A stretch of 64,000 nucleotides of DNA from an uncultured Schlesneria sp. (GCA_903834925.1 CAILLA010000088.1:1-64000), one strand, 5' to 3'; shown: positions 25,230-34,915, numbered from the stretch's first letter. A program made the numbers and translations. The notes: generated by a model from the sequence alone, not told the origin.

Positions 25230-26225
25230 TTAAACCCCTTCGATTAACTTTGCCACTTCGTCCTTCGTAAATGGCTTTTGCAGCCGGGCACCCATTTGAG
25301 CGACGACTCGAGCGGCCGCGTGCGAGGCGAGGTGACCGGATTGCTTCCAGGTCAGGCCGTTTGTAATGCCGTAAAGAATTCCTGCCGCGTACATGTCGCC
25401 TGCCCCGGTCGTGTCGATCGCTTTTGTTGTGACACCTTCAATAGGGATTGCCTGGCTTTGATGCATGAGCAACGAACCGTCGGCTCCGAGAGTTAGCGCA
25501 ACATCGGCGGCATGCTGATGAATGTCATGAGCACAATCGACCGGATCAGTTTTGCCAGTCAGGCTGCGGGCTTCTTCGAGATTACAGAAAAGCAGATCAA
25601 CGGGTCCCTTGATCAGGTCCCAGAACAGATCGCGATGCATTCCGATCAGGAACGGGTCCGAGACGGTGAAGGCGACTTTAACTCCATTTTTCTTCGCCAG
25701 TTCAATCGCTTTAAGCGCGGCGGCCTTGGTCGAATCGCCGGCGAAAAGGTAACCCTCGATATAGATATACTTGGCCTTCTTGATTTCGGCTTCCGAGATA
25801 TCGTCAGGTCCCAATGTTGCGGAAAGACCAAGATGAGTCAACATCGTGCGTTGGGCATCGTCCGTGATTAAGACCACGCAGGTACCGGTTTGGCCTGGGG
25901 CTTGTGGAACTTCAATCTTCACACCCAGATCACGCATGAATTTCAGATAGAATTCGCCTAGTTCGTCCTGCCCGGTCTTGGCGGCATAGGCCCCTTTACC
26001 TCCGAAATCGACCAGTCCGGCAATCGTATTCGCCGCCGAACCACCCGCACAGCGATTGATCTTGGCACCGCGAATCTTGTCGAGCACCCGAGCTTGAGTT
26101 GGCTCATCGACCAGCGTCATAATCCCTTTGGGAAACTGAAGACTTTCAAGGGTTGAATCATCGATAACAGCCTGGATATCAACGAGCGAATTGCCGACGC
26201 CAAATACGTCATAGCTGGTAGACAT
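25230..26225 (-). CDS. PfkB-family sugar/nucleoside kinase (adenosine kinase-like)
   Basis: This 331-residue ribokinase-fold enzyme uses ATP to phosphorylate a sugar or nucleoside. Conserved parts are GNSLVDI (10-17), the substrate-binding GGSAANT (61-67), the SDPF/NLEEA region (199-218) and the catalytic/ATP motif DTTGAGD (271-277) followed by the helix starting MYAAG. The segment pattern ([29 protein letters not shown]) is like the bacterial adenosine kinase branch. The substrate is still an inference. The gene is single, 210 bases from the M28 gene, and its 5' end is close to the YjbQ gene transcribed in the other direction. Confidence 0.88.
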   Translation of the reverse strand: MSTSYDVFGVGNSLVDIQAVIDDSTLESLQFPKGIMTLVDEPTQARVLDKIRGAKINRCAGGSAANTIAGLVDFGGKGAYAAKTGQDELGEFYLKFMRDLGVKIEVPQAPGQTGTCVVLITDDAQRTMLTHLGLSATLGPDDISEAEIKKAKYIYIEGYLFAGDSTKAAALKAIELAKKNGVKVAFTVSDPFLIGMHRDLFWDLIKGPVDLLFCNLEEARSLTGKTDPVDCAHDIHQHAADVALTLGADGSLLMHQSQAIPIEGVTTKAIDTTGAGDMYAAGILYGITNGLTWKQSGHLASHAAARVVAQMGARLQKPFTKDEVAKLIEGV

Positions 26226-26526
26226 GAAGAATTACTTTCGAGAAGGATCACGCGAACCAGACAATCGCCGAAAAATAAGCACCGATGCCAACTGTTCGTG
26301 TCTGGAATTATCGAAGTTTACGAGCATTTTCTATCAGACGGAAAGTCATCCCGCCACTCGAACAATCGTTGACGGCGCGACTGCGTTTTCAGAAGGTGAG
26401 CCGGTTTCTCACGAAAAGGGGCGTTGCCCAGAGACGTCAGGCAAAGGCAAAGTGTTCGACAGATGGATTCAGCGATATCTTGATATGAAAACTCCTTTCG
26501 TGAAAACACCCCTGATTGGAAAAGAA

Positions 26527-26949
26527 ATGAAGTCGCACACTGAATACCTGACCTTTAATCTTCCCACCCGAATGGGCTTTCTGAATATCACTCCAACAAT
26601 CGAAGAGATTGTTCGGAAGAGTGGCATTTCAGAAGGGTTATTGCTCTGCAATGCCATGCACATCACCGCTTCGATCTTTATCAACGACGACGAGTCAGGA
26701 CTGCATGAAGACTACAAAAAGTGGCTGGAAGGTCTTGCACCTTTTGATGCGTCGCCGCAACGATATTCTCACAACCGAACCGGCGAGGACAATGCTGACG
26801 CCCACATGAAACGTCAGATCATGGGCCGGGAAGTGGTCGTCGCAGTCACGAAAGGGAAGCTGGACTTCGGACCTTGGGAACAGATCTTCTATGGCGAATT
26901 CGATGGTCGAAGACCCAAGCGGGTTTTGGTGAAGGTGATTGGGGGATAG
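26527..26949 (+). CDS. YjbQ / UPF0047 family protein (secondary thiamine-phosphate synthase enzyme)
   Basis: This 140-residue protein has the full UPF0047 pattern: the [14 protein letters not shown] segment, [36 protein letters not shown], the histidine-bearing [28 protein letters not shown], and a C-terminal [18 protein letters not shown]. The E. coli member can supply thiamine-phosphate synthase activity; the physiological role is not settled. ATG 26527 gives the normal family length; upstream ATGs (such as 26485) would add residues not seen in the family. A decayed copy of its 3' end lies 430 bases downstream. Confidence 0.9.
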   Translation: MKSHTEYLTFNLPTRMGFLNITPTIEEIVRKSGISEGLLLCNAMHITASIFINDDESGLHEDYKKWLEGLAPFDASPQRYSHNRTGEDNADAHMKRQIMGREVVVAVTKGKLDFGPWEQIFYGEFDGRRPKRVLVKVIGG

Positions 26950-26953
26950 GAAT

Positions 26954-27268
26954 ATGGTCCGTCGACTTACTGAAGGCGAATTCAAGGCCACGTTGACCCA
27001 CAACATGCATGACGTCACGACGTCTGCAACTGACGTTCTGGACATCTGGCCCTACGTTGAGTCTGTCCCAGTTGCCGACTTGGAAGGGCATTCCATCTTC
27101 GAACACTTTGTTGAAGTTGTCTATCGCAGCGACGACGGATGTTTCGACCACGTCCTCGTAATGACGAGAACGAAGAACGTGTATCTCGCAGTGGTCATTG
27201 ATTTAGCAAATGACGCGTTTTACGGTCATCGACTGCTCGATCTAAACCGAGAGTACGGACTTTCTTGA
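26954..27268 (+). CDS. Small unknown protein
   Basis: I cannot give this 104-residue protein a function. It has no signal or membrane segment. The sequence ends RLLDLNREYGLS and contains DVLDIWPYVESVPVADLEGH and a strand pattern FDHVLVMTRTKNVYLAVVIDL. The start ATG 26954 lies five bases after the YjbQ stop and has GGGGGA upstream, inside the end of yjbQ, so the two are probably translated from one message. Confidence 0.72.
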   Translation: MVRRLTEGEFKATLTHNMHDVTTSATDVLDIWPYVESVPVADLEGHSIFEHFVEVVYRSDDGCFDHVLVMTRTKNVYLAVVIDLANDAFYGHRLLDLNREYGLS

Positions 27269-27348
27269 GCGAAAGAGAGACTCGTGCCGCTGTCCCGAAA
27301 ACTATTTTCATATGAAGAAACCAGATAACATCTCGACCGGTCCCCGTT

Positions 27349-27438
27349 GCATTGTTCTTCCGTCATCGGGAATAGAATTGTTATGGCGAATTCGATCCAC
27401 GCATGCCGAAGCGGCTGCTGGTAAAAATCATCGGAGAG
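27349..27438 (+). pseudogene. Decayed 3' end of a second YjbQ gene
   Basis: In the frame of the downstream ORF the sequence encodes GEFDPRMPKRLLVKIIGE, matching the YjbQ end [18 protein letters not shown] residue by residue. The 15 bases TATGGCGAATTCGAT are identical in both. At the place of the YjbQ Gln codon (CAG, in WEQIFYGEF) this copy has a TAG at 27373-27375, and the upstream part no longer resembles YjbQ. It is the remnant of a tandem duplication. Confidence 0.75.
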
Positions 27439-27453
27439 CAGGGTTTCCATCGC

Positions 27454-27984
27454 ATGGGCCGAGAGACCATCGACAGTTCGTTTCAACAACTCTACGGCAA
27501 TCCTTGCTGGGGGCTTCGGTATGACCGGCAGTTAAACTTGTCGATGAATTTCGGGGTCCCGTCACTCGACATTCGAGAGCCGTTCACGACGGATTCCTCA
27601 TCTGAAACCGTCCAGCAAATGGCGGCACGTCGGCGAGTCACCGTGCGTGGGGAATGGTTTCTTTGGATCTACCAATGCTACTGGAGTCTCAATTCCGCCG
27701 AACGTCAACTGGCGACGGGAGCGTCTTCTTACCGACGGATTGAACGGGCAATGTCACAGCTCGAGGGACAAAAGCTTGTATCGATTGCGATTGATCCCGA
27801 AACGTGCGCCACTCGCTTCGCCTTTGATCTTGGGTGCGTCCTGAAATGTCGCAGATTCGAGCCGGGCTCCGAACAAGAATTGTGGATGCTGTACGAACCG
27901 AGAGGATTCGTCCTTTCCGTCTGCGGCAACGGACAAATCAATCAACAGCAAGGGACGGAGAAAGCCCGACCACATGGGCGATAG
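27454..27984 (+). CDS. Unknown protein fused in frame to the YjbQ remnant
   Basis: This protein of about 176 residues has no recognised function and no signal or membrane helix. Patterned stretches are NPCWGLRYDRQLNLSMNFGVPSL near the N-terminus, RRRVTVRGEWFLWIYQCYWSLN in the middle and FAFDLGCVLKCRRFEPGSEQELWMLYEPRGFVLSVCGNG near the end. They suggest a beta-rich fold of the kind found in small scattered bacterial families. The frame is open back to ATG 27403, but those 17 codons are the YjbQ remnant. ATG 27454, with GGAGAGCAGGG upstream, is taken as the start. Confidence 0.68.
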   Translation: MGRETIDSSFQQLYGNPCWGLRYDRQLNLSMNFGVPSLDIREPFTTDSSSETVQQMAARRRVTVRGEWFLWIYQCYWSLNSAERQLATGASSYRRIERAMSQLEGQKLVSIAIDPETCATRFAFDLGCVLKCRRFEPGSEQELWMLYEPRGFVLSVCGNGQINQQQGTEKARPHGR

Positions 27985-28059
27985 CAACGAGGAATTCGTT
28001 CGCGTCCGCATCAACTTTAATTTCGGATCGAAGTTGTGACGTCTAAGGATTACGGGTGA

Positions 28060-28434
28060 TTAATCGATTGCCCGACGATCAGGTTTCAACATTTCCGCTT
28101 TGACGTATAGCTCGGCGGGGGCTTTGTCGAAATATTTAAAGAGGGCGGGACATAACCAGCCTTGCATCGCGGGAGAATCGGTTTGGTACCAATTGCCACC
28201 CATTTCTCCCCGAATCCATTCAAGCCGTTTTTGGTAACCCGGAAACGGTGAAGGCGAGAAGAGCATTCGAAATCCGTTCCTGGCATTGGGGATTTCTGCG
28301 ACAAGATCATCAATCATCGCAGGAATCCCATTGACGAACGGCTCCCTGACAAGATCCGTGGCCGCGTCATCAAAGACCCATGTTCCCGCACTGTCGAGCC
28401 AGTAGGGGGCAATGACCTGGATTTGATTGGGCAT
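28060..28434 (-). CDS. DUF6717-like unknown protein
   Basis: The 124-residue protein reads IQVIAPYWLDSAGTWVFDDAATDLVREPFVNGIPAMIDDLVAEIPNA and so on, ending in a WLCPALFKYFDKAPAELYVKAE segment. I recognise this as the DUF6717 pattern, whose role is unknown. It is cytoplasmic, with no membrane segment. The frame is open to 28557, but the family begins close to the Met at 28434. It is divergent from comEC, whose start lies 109 bases away. Confidence 0.78.
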   Translation of the reverse strand: MPNQIQVIAPYWLDSAGTWVFDDAATDLVREPFVNGIPAMIDDLVAEIPNARNGFRMLFSPSPFPGYQKRLEWIRGEMGGNWYQTDSPAMQGWLCPALFKYFDKAPAELYVKAEMLKPDRRAID

Positions 28435-28542
28435 GGGATATTCGATCTGTTGTGGGGCGTTCGATTTCGAAATTCTGTAAAGTGTATTACTGATTGATGC
28501 GTAAAACGCAAGGTCGATACTTTCGGGTTGTTTCCGTGAGGC

Positions 28543-31044
28543 ATGGTGATGTCGCATGTGTTTGAGCTGGCCGCGAACTCGCCGGCGATCGATCGTCGCC
28601 GCCGTTGCCCTGCCATCGTCATCGTCGGTATCGTGTCGTTGGGAATCCTGGCAGATCGGACGTATCCAGTCTCGCTCGACGCTTGGCTGTTGTTGACCAC
28701 TCTTTCAGCGAGCGCCTGGTTGATTGCGTTTTCCGCTCGACAACGATGGTCGTCTGCTCTGTGCTTATTACTCGGCTGGTTCGGACTGACAGGTGCCTGG
28801 CATCACTGCCGCTGGAATTGTCGAGCTGAGACCAATATCGCGAATTCTGCGACCAGCACTCCGGAACTGGTCCGCCTTGTTGGAAAAGTCGTTCAATCAC
28901 CCTGGATCGTTCATCACCCTGAGGCGAGTCGTGCAAGCTGGCAAAGTCCCGAGCACACGATCCTGATTCTGGAAAGCCGATCATTGGTGACCGATGCCTC
29001 GAAGTCGCTGCCGGTTTCGGGAACGACGCGCGTTTCTGTCGATGGCGCTGTGACCGCAGTTGCTTTGGGTGATCTAGTCGAAGTCACCGGAACCTTGGCC
29101 CTCCCCAGTGAACCGGCAAATCCCGGCGATTTCAACCAGCGATCCTTCTTGCGGGCTCAGGGGATCTTCGCCTTAGTCCGTTCTGACCACCCTGACTGTT
29201 TTGTGATCTTAGGGAGACAACGAACCACATGGGATTGGTTGCTGGTCCTTCGAGGTAAATTGCGATCACGCGCGGAGTTATTGATTTCCAACTGGCTACG
29301 TAGCGATACCGCACCAGTGGCGCAGGCCATGTTGTTGGGAAGCCGTGTGCAAATCGATGACGAGACTCGTCGCGCCTTCCGCGAAAGTGGCATGTTGCAT
29401 GTCCTCGCCATTTCGGGGATGAATGTTGGCCTGCTGTGGAGTTGGCTCTGGTCACTCAGTCGATGGCTGGGTCGTTCAGCCGAGACATCGACCTGGATCG
29501 TACTGATCGCTCTACCGCTTTATGCGATCGTCACGGACGCGAATCCTCCGATCGTTCGCGCAACGGTTGTTGCTGTCGTTGTCGCGTTGGGAACACTGCT
29601 GGGCCGTACCGGGTCGATGGGGAATTCTCTGGCGCTGGCCGGTCTGTCAGTACTAGCATGGAATCCGACCGACTTGTTCAATACCGGAGCTCAGCTTTCG
29701 TTTCTTGCTGTGTTTGCCATCCTGCACTCCACGAACTGGCTGAAGCTGGTGCAACAGCAGACATTGGTCAAGGACGACGATGTGCTATTAGAGAACTCGT
29801 TCCTGAAACGATCGGTTCGTCGAATGTTGCGAGCCATCATTGAGGCGAATGTCGTTGGGTTGGCGGTCTGGGTGATGACCTCACCGCTTGTCGCGAGTGA
29901 GTTTCATCTTGTTTCACCCATCGGTTCGTTGCTGACAGTCTTGCTTGCCGTTCCTGTCACGATCATGTTCTGGATCGGCTACTCGTTCCTGCTGCTGGGT
30001 CTGGTCTGGTCAAGCCTGTTTGGTTGGCTCGGAATTCCGTTCGACATGATGCTGCGAGGTTTTCTGTGGACGGTGCATGCGGGGGCGAGCTTGGATCTTG
30101 GTCACGTCTATGTTCCCTCACCACCCGTCTGGTGGACGATTGGATTTTATGGTTTGACTCTGCTGCCAACACTGTTAATTCGCAACCATCGCCGGGGTGC
30201 CGCAGTTTCGGTACGGGCCGGATTGACGTGGATGGTGCTGGGCCTGGCCTGGGATCTTTATCGTGAGCCTCAACGTGGAGTGACATGTACGTTCATTTCC
30301 GTCGGCCATGGACTGAGTGTTTTGATCGAGTGTCCCAATGGTCGAACCGCTTTGTATGACGCGGGAGGAATGGTTGGCGGCGGATCGGTTGCCCGCACAA
30401 TCTCACAGGCTCTCTGGACGACGGGACGGTCGCGACTCGACGCCGTGGTGATCTCACACGCGGATGGTGATCACTGCAATGCCGTGCCGGAATTGAGTCG
30501 CATCGTATCGCCGGGAAATCTATTTGTGCATCGCAGTTTTCTCGATTGGAAACAACTTCCCGTCGCGGATGCGATCGAACGTTCGGCTAACGCCGGTGCA
30601 AAGGTCCGCTTGATTTCTGAAGGAGAATCGCTGGTCCTCGACCCGAGCGTGTCACTCAGAATTCTCCATCCGCCAAACGAGTTTCACTCGTCCAAAGACA
30701 ACCCCAACAGCATCGTGCTTTGCATTGAATACGCCGGACGACGGATCCTGCTGACAGGCGATCTGGAACTTGAGGGGCTTGAGCGGCTGCTAAAGACTCC
30801 GCCCGTCGATACGGATGTTCTACTCTCACCACATCACGGCAGCTTGAAAGCGAACCCACCCGATCTGGCTCGCTGGGCGACACCCGAATATCTGGTCGTC
30901 AGCACTCCTGAAGCGAGCGCCGCCGATCGCCTTGCCGCACGTTACGGTCCAGAAACTCAAATTCTGACGACGGCAACTCGAGGAGCAATCCGCTGTCACA
31001 TCAGTCCTGACGGACAACTTCAGATTATTCCGTTCAAGAATTAG
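28543..31044 (+). CDS. comEC: ComEC/Rec2 DNA uptake channel protein
   Basis: This 833-residue inner-membrane protein has the normal ComEC order. An N-terminal membrane pair comes first, then a soluble OB-fold/DUF4131 region (about 85-250, with LGDLVEVTGTLALPSEPANPGDFNQRSFLRAQGIFALV). The Competence membrane domain follows (about 250-560; ESGMLHVLAISGMNVGLL is its best-known motif). A metallo-beta-lactamase-like domain ends the protein (about 575-833; SVGHGLSVLIE, SHADGDHCNAVPEL near 637, LLTGDLE, LSPHHGS). ComEC passes single-stranded DNA into the cytoplasm during transformation and the C-terminal domain is thought to degrade the other strand. An alternative ATG lies at 28549. The stop overlaps the stop of the convergent DUF1501 gene by 4 bases. 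Confidence 0.93.
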   Translation: MVMSHVFELAANSPAIDRRRRCPAIVIVGIVSLGILADRTYPVSLDAWLLLTTLSASAWLIAFSARQRWSSALCLLLGWFGLTGAWHHCRWNCRAETNIANSATSTPELVRLVGKVVQSPWIVHHPEASRASWQSPEHTILILESRSLVTDASKSLPVSGTTRVSVDGAVTAVALGDLVEVTGTLALPSEPANPGDFNQRSFLRAQGIFALVRSDHPDCFVILGRQRTTWDWLLVLRGKLRSRAELLISNWLRSDTAPVAQAMLLGSRVQIDDETRRAFRESGMLHVLAISGMNVGLLWSWLWSLSRWLGRSAETSTWIVLIALPLYAIVTDANPPIVRATVVAVVVALGTLLGRTGSMGNSLALAGLSVLAWNPTDLFNTGAQLSFLAVFAILHSTNWLKLVQQQTLVKDDDVLLENSFLKRSVRRMLRAIIEANVVGLAVWVMTSPLVASEFHLVSPIGSLLTVLLAVPVTIMFWIGYSFLLLGLVWSSLFGWLGIPFDMMLRGFLWTVHAGASLDLGHVYVPSPPVWWTIGFYGLTLLPTLLIRNHRRGAAVSVRAGLTWMVLGLAWDLYREPQRGVTCTFISVGHGLSVLIECPNGRTALYDAGGMVGGGSVARTISQALWTTGRSRLDAVVISHADGDHCNAVPELSRIVSPGNLFVHRSFLDWKQLPVADAIERSANAGAKVRLISEGESLVLDPSVSLRILHPPNEFHSSKDNPNSIVLCIEYAGRRILLTGDLELEGLERLLKTPPVDTDVLLSPHHGSLKANPPDLARWATPEYLVVSTPEASAADRLAARYGPETQILTTATRGAIRCHISPDGQLQIIPFKN

Positions 31045-32498
31045 AAAAGTCCCGAAATCGGAGCTGCGTCGAAGATATGTGTCGGTCGATTCAGGTCGTC
31101 GTACCAGGCGGCGGTATCAGGGAGACCAAGTGCAGTATAGATCGTGGCAGCCATGTTCTCAGGCTTTTGCGGATCAGCGGCGGGATAGGCTCCGATCTTA
31201 TCCGAAGAGCCAACGACGCGGCCACCTTGGGTCCCTCCCCCGGCAAAGAACACAGTTTGAACGGCTCCCCAATGATCACGTCCCGGCAATTTATAGTGCT
31301 GCGGCAAATGAGTCACTTTCGGTGTTCTACCGAACTCGCCAGCCATCACGATCAGTGTATCGTCGAGCATTCCGCGATCTTGAAGATCGTCCAGCAGTGC
31401 TGAGAGGCTCCTGTCTGCTGGGGGGAAGAGTTTATCTTTCAAGTGAGGAAACGCTTCGCCATGAGTATCCCAGGTTTCGTTGTTTCCCAGATTGACCTGC
31501 ACCAGATTGACCCCTGCTTCAACCAGGTTGCGAGCCATAAGCAGCGACCACCCGAACGAATTTCGGCCATAGCGATCGAGTGTTTCGGGTCGTTCGTTTT
31601 TTACATCCAGTATTTGCTTTACCTTAGGGTCCGTTAATAACGAGATCGCACCCTGACGCGAACGATCAAACGATTCAGTTCCCGCAGAGCGATCAAGATC
31701 CTGTCGCTGGCGTTCGATCGACGTCAAAAGATCCATTCGTTTGCCAAAACGATCGAACGATAATTCTGCGGGTAAAGTCAAATCCGGAATTTGAAATTTG
31801 CGATCGGCGTTGTAGACCTTTGCTCGATCCTGATGATCGAAGGCAAATTCCGGGTAGGCGCCGTAACAGGCGGAATCATAGCCGGCCGCATCGATAACCC
31901 ACGGGTCCCGGTGTGATCCCAACTGCCCGGCAAATTGACCTGGTATGATCCGTCGCGTGGTATGAATCAGTCTTTCAGGAAGAATGGCAGCCGGAGGAAG
32001 ATTATTGCGAGGCCGAGTGACGGCTTGGGCAACTGAGGCTATCGACGGCCAGTCGGTTCGTTTAGGACCATTGGGATCAAAGCCTGGCGGAAGCATCGTC
32101 TTACCCGTCAGCATGATCATATGACCGGCAGAATGGTCGTTCGTCGGATGAGTCAGCGAACGACAGATCGACCACAGATTGCTGCGCTGAGCGAGCATCG
32201 GCAGGTGTTCGCAAATCTCAAGTCCAGGTGTCTTCGTGGCGATCGGCTGAAACTCACCACGAATATTCTCCGGTGCTTCCGGCTTCATATCAAAACTGTC
32301 GTGTTGGCCAAGACCGCCGGAGAGAAAGATATAGATGACCGATTTCGCGGTCTTACGTCCCCGGTAGGTCGTGACGTCAGCAGCCTGCAATGCATGCACA
32401 TGGTTCATTCCCAGTCCCAATAAGCCAATCCCACCCGCCTGAAGCGCAGCGCGACGGCCAATTTGGGGATGAACAAATTTCGGAACATGAGCGGGCAT
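31041..32498 (-). CDS. DUF1501 protein with twin-arginine leader
   Basis: This 485-residue planctomycete-type exported protein has a Tat leader (GRRAALQAGGIGLLGLG, residues 13-30) and the DUF1501 sulfatase/alkaline-phosphatase-like fold. Visible marks are SVIYIFLSGGLGQHDSFDMKPEAP, THPTNDHSAGHMIMLTG, NNETWDTHGEAFPHLKDKLFPPADRSLSALLDDL, and VMAGEFGRTPK. Such proteins are usually encoded next to a DUF1549/DUF1553 cytochrome-like partner. No partner is present here, so this is a solitary copy and its substrate is unknown. Its stop codon overlaps that of comEC. Confidence 0.92.
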   Translation of the reverse strand: MPAHVPKFVHPQIGRRAALQAGGIGLLGLGMNHVHALQAADVTTYRGRKTAKSVIYIFLSGGLGQHDSFDMKPEAPENIRGEFQPIATKTPGLEICEHLPMLAQRSNLWSICRSLTHPTNDHSAGHMIMLTGKTMLPPGFDPNGPKRTDWPSIASVAQAVTRPRNNLPPAAILPERLIHTTRRIIPGQFAGQLGSHRDPWVIDAAGYDSACYGAYPEFAFDHQDRAKVYNADRKFQIPDLTLPAELSFDRFGKRMDLLTSIERQRQDLDRSAGTESFDRSRQGAISLLTDPKVKQILDVKNERPETLDRYGRNSFGWSLLMARNLVEAGVNLVQVNLGNNETWDTHGEAFPHLKDKLFPPADRSLSALLDDLQDRGMLDDTLIVMAGEFGRTPKVTHLPQHYKLPGRDHWGAVQTVFFAGGGTQGGRVVGSSDKIGAYPAADPQKPENMAATIYTALGLPDTAAWYDDLNRPTHIFDAAPISGLF

Positions 32499-32842
32499 TG
32501 GATTCTCACTGTGGAACCATTACGAATCAGTATCGGCTTAAATGTCATACCGAATCAAGCGACACTTCGCAATTGTTTCAGCTTGCGCAGCCGGTTCATG
32601 CGCGTCGAAGTACGGGTTTAAACAGGGCTATCAATCTCGCGTTGTCCAGGCGAGCCGGGAGGCGTAAGCCCTCGGACTCTTTATTCTCCATTTCGCATTC
32701 AGATTCCAAAAAAACATCCGAGGGCTTACGCCTCCCGGCTCACCTCGGAAATCTCATTGACGCGAGCGAACCTGGTCGTCGGCTTGGGAAATTCGCAGCG
32801 GCGGTTTAGCATGTAAGGCCCTGCTTTTGTGAAAGAAACTGA
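32499..32842. other. Divergent intergenic region containing a long perfect inverted repeat
   Basis: About 340 bases between DUF1501 (-) and the YkgJ-type gene (+). Its only clear content is the 25-bp inverted repeat listed separately; promoters for both genes should be here. Confidence 0.6.
32652..32741. repeat. Perfect 25-bp inverted repeat around a 40-nt spacer
   Basis: The left arm at 32652-32676 (GAGCCGGGAGGCGTAAGCC then CTCGGA) is exactly complementary to the right arm at 32717-32741. The spacer is T/A-rich. The arm core CCGGGAGGCGTAAGCCCTCGG is the kind of intergenic palindrome that recurs in planctomycete genomes; only this copy lies in the window. Confidence 0.8.
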
Positions 32843-34108
32843 ATGGCCGGCCCGCGTCTGGAATTACCCGTACTTCAAAACTGGAGCTGTCACAATTGTG
32901 GTGGTTGCTGCCGACAGCACTTGATCGAAGTGACTGAAGCGGAACGTCAGCGAATTCTCAATCAAAACTGGACAGCCCAAGACGGTGTTCCTCAACCGGT
33001 CATGCAATGGCATGCGGGTCCTCCCTGGCGAAAGCGTTATCGGCTGAGTCATACGGCGGATGGGGGATGCGTCTTTCTCGATGAACGAGGGCTTTGCCGA
33101 ATCCACGCGAAATTTGGAGAAGCTGCCAAGCCACTTCCCTGCCGGGTCTATCCGTTTGCATTTCATCCCTCTGGAAATTCATTCGCCGTCAGTCTGAGAT
33201 TCAGTTGCCCGTCAGTCGTCGCGAACAAGGGTATGGCAGTGACCCAGCGGGCGAGTGAATTGCGACGAATGGCTGAAGAAGTCATTCCGCGTGGTGCCGA
33301 GAAATCTCCGCCACCGCTGCTGACCCGTACTGATCGCGTCGACTGGCCCGATTTGCTCCCGTTTGTAGAAGCACTTGATCACACGTTCGTGGACCCGACA
33401 TCGCCACTCGTCGTGAAACTCCTTCGTGCGATCATCTGGACAACATTGGTGGGTCAGTCGTCGTTCGAACAAATACGCGGGCCTCGGATTCGCGAGCTAG
33501 TTGGTTTGTTGATGGAAGCGGCTCGTATTGAGTTCCCGCGTCTCCCTGAGCAGATTGACGAACCGAGCCGATTAGGTCGCCTGTACTTCCGAATGCTTGT
33601 CGCGCAATACGCGAGGAAGGATACCGTGGCAGATCTCTCAGCAGGTCCATTGGGGCGTTGGCGACTGTTTCGAGCCATCCTCAAGTTCACGAAGGGGAAA
33701 GGCGACATTCCGCCGCTGCAATCGGGGTTCAAACCGGTCCCTTTTGCGTCCCTGGAGACGCCGTTCGGTGCGTTGGACGCCGAGTCAGAAGAAATCTTGA
33801 CTCGTTATTTTCGAGTCAAAATTCAAGGATTGCACTTCTTCGGTTCTGCTTACTATGACGTTCCGTTTGCGGAGGGCTTTCATAGTCTGGCGCTGATACT
33901 ACCGGTCACGCTGTGGCTGGCACGCTGGCTGGCGGTTGGTGATGGACGAAACCGCTTGACTGTTGACGACGTTTCCAAGGGCTTGGCGATTGCCGACCAT
34001 CATCACGGTTACTCGCCAGCCCTCGCACAATATGCTGCCAGAAACCGAGTCAGATGGCTGGCTGAATCGAACGACTTGAGCCGGTTGAGCCTTTGGTATT
34101 CGCGGTGA
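32843..34108 (+). CDS. YkgJ-type cysteine cluster protein (zinc/iron-chelating domain)
   Basis: This 421-residue cytoplasmic protein has the CxxCxxCC cluster (residues 15-22, SCHNCGGCCRQH) and the matching downstream cysteines in GLCRIH and LPCRVYPFAFHP (near 81 and 97). That is the PF03692/YkgJ metal-binding domain, thought to hold zinc or an iron-sulfur cluster. The remaining 300 residues are helical, long for the family, and of unknown function. The start at ATG 32843 follows GTGAAAGAAACTGA, a moderate ribosome site. It heads a run of + strand unknown genes. Confidence 0.87.
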   Translation: MAGPRLELPVLQNWSCHNCGGCCRQHLIEVTEAERQRILNQNWTAQDGVPQPVMQWHAGPPWRKRYRLSHTADGGCVFLDERGLCRIHAKFGEAAKPLPCRVYPFAFHPSGNSFAVSLRFSCPSVVANKGMAVTQRASELRRMAEEVIPRGAEKSPPPLLTRTDRVDWPDLLPFVEALDHTFVDPTSPLVVKLLRAIIWTTLVGQSSFEQIRGPRIRELVGLLMEAARIEFPRLPEQIDEPSRLGRLYFRMLVAQYARKDTVADLSAGPLGRWRLFRAILKFTKGKGDIPPLQSGFKPVPFASLETPFGALDAESEEILTRYFRVKIQGLHFFGSAYYDVPFAEGFHSLALILPVTLWLARWLAVGDGRNRLTVDDVSKGLAIADHHHGYSPALAQYAARNRVRWLAESNDLSRLSLWYSR

Positions 34109-34185
34109 ATTGAACTCTCTTTTCGTTTCGTTCTTAAAAAGAACGCCGACAGTCCATTTCATTATGTCGTCACGTCAGGTTTGTG

Positions 34186-34791
34186 ATGTTCAACACGATT
34201 CAGGACATTCGCGATGCACTTCAATTTCAATTCAATACGAAAGTCTCCCCTCCCGTTTACCACTACGAAGAGTTATCACCCTGTGGGCGTTACCGACTGA
34301 CGATCGACGAATTTGCAGTCAAGGAAAATCAGACGATCTCGGAATTCGTTGTTGCAACGGTCCTGCTTCGAGAGGCAAATGAAGTCGTCACAACGTTTCT
34401 GCGGAACGATAGCCGATTGTTTTACGCATGGATCACGCGGAATGACCATGATTACCTTTTATTTCCAGAGGACCTTGAAGGACAATCGATTGTTGACCTG
34501 ACTACGAGGCGAATTGCGGGTTTCGCGGATAAAGAAGGTGGATTTATTTGGACCGAGTTTCACCCATCCCCGGACAAGGCAAAGCTTGCGGTCATCGGCT
34601 GTTTCTGGGCCTGTCCTTATCAAGTAGTGGTCTATGACTTTCGCGACCCTATGGATGTGCCCTTCAAAGTCATGGCGGAAATCGACCTCCCTGGAAATAA
34701 TGCGCAGTTTGGGCAGTGGACTTCAAATGAGTCGTTCACGATGATCGATCGTCAAGGTGTTTCTCATGTTTTCCAGGTACCCAAGGAATAA
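34186..34791 (+). CDS. Unknown protein
   Basis: I do not recognise this 201-residue protein. It is cytoplasmic by composition and strand-rich. Its repeated pattern (YRLTIDEFAVKE..., LFYAWITRNDHDYLLFPEDLEGQSIVDLTTRRI, FIWTEFHPSPDKAKLAVIGCFWACPYQVVVYDF, SFTMIDRQGVSHVFQV) suggests a beta-propeller or sandwich built from WD-like strands. The frame also permits GTG at 34183, one codon upstream. It lies 77 bases after the YkgJ-type gene. Confidence 0.7.
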   Translation: MFNTIQDIRDALQFQFNTKVSPPVYHYEELSPCGRYRLTIDEFAVKENQTISEFVVATVLLREANEVVTTFLRNDSRLFYAWITRNDHDYLLFPEDLEGQSIVDLTTRRIAGFADKEGGFIWTEFHPSPDKAKLAVIGCFWACPYQVVVYDFRDPMDVPFKVMAEIDLPGNNAQFGQWTSNESFTMIDRQGVSHVFQVPKE

Positions 34792-34915
34792 TTACCGAAC
34801 GAAGCGATCAACTTGACCTGCTATCACTTGTGGTTCAAATTATTTGTGCGTCGATTGGAAGTCCGCCGTTCATCGCAGATAATTTTCTTGAACGTTTGAC
34901 AGCGGAGACCTGTGC

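Noticed and set aside
28314-28984. Long - strand frames inside comEC
   Set aside because: Antisense shadows; the + strand frame has clear ComEC motifs throughout.
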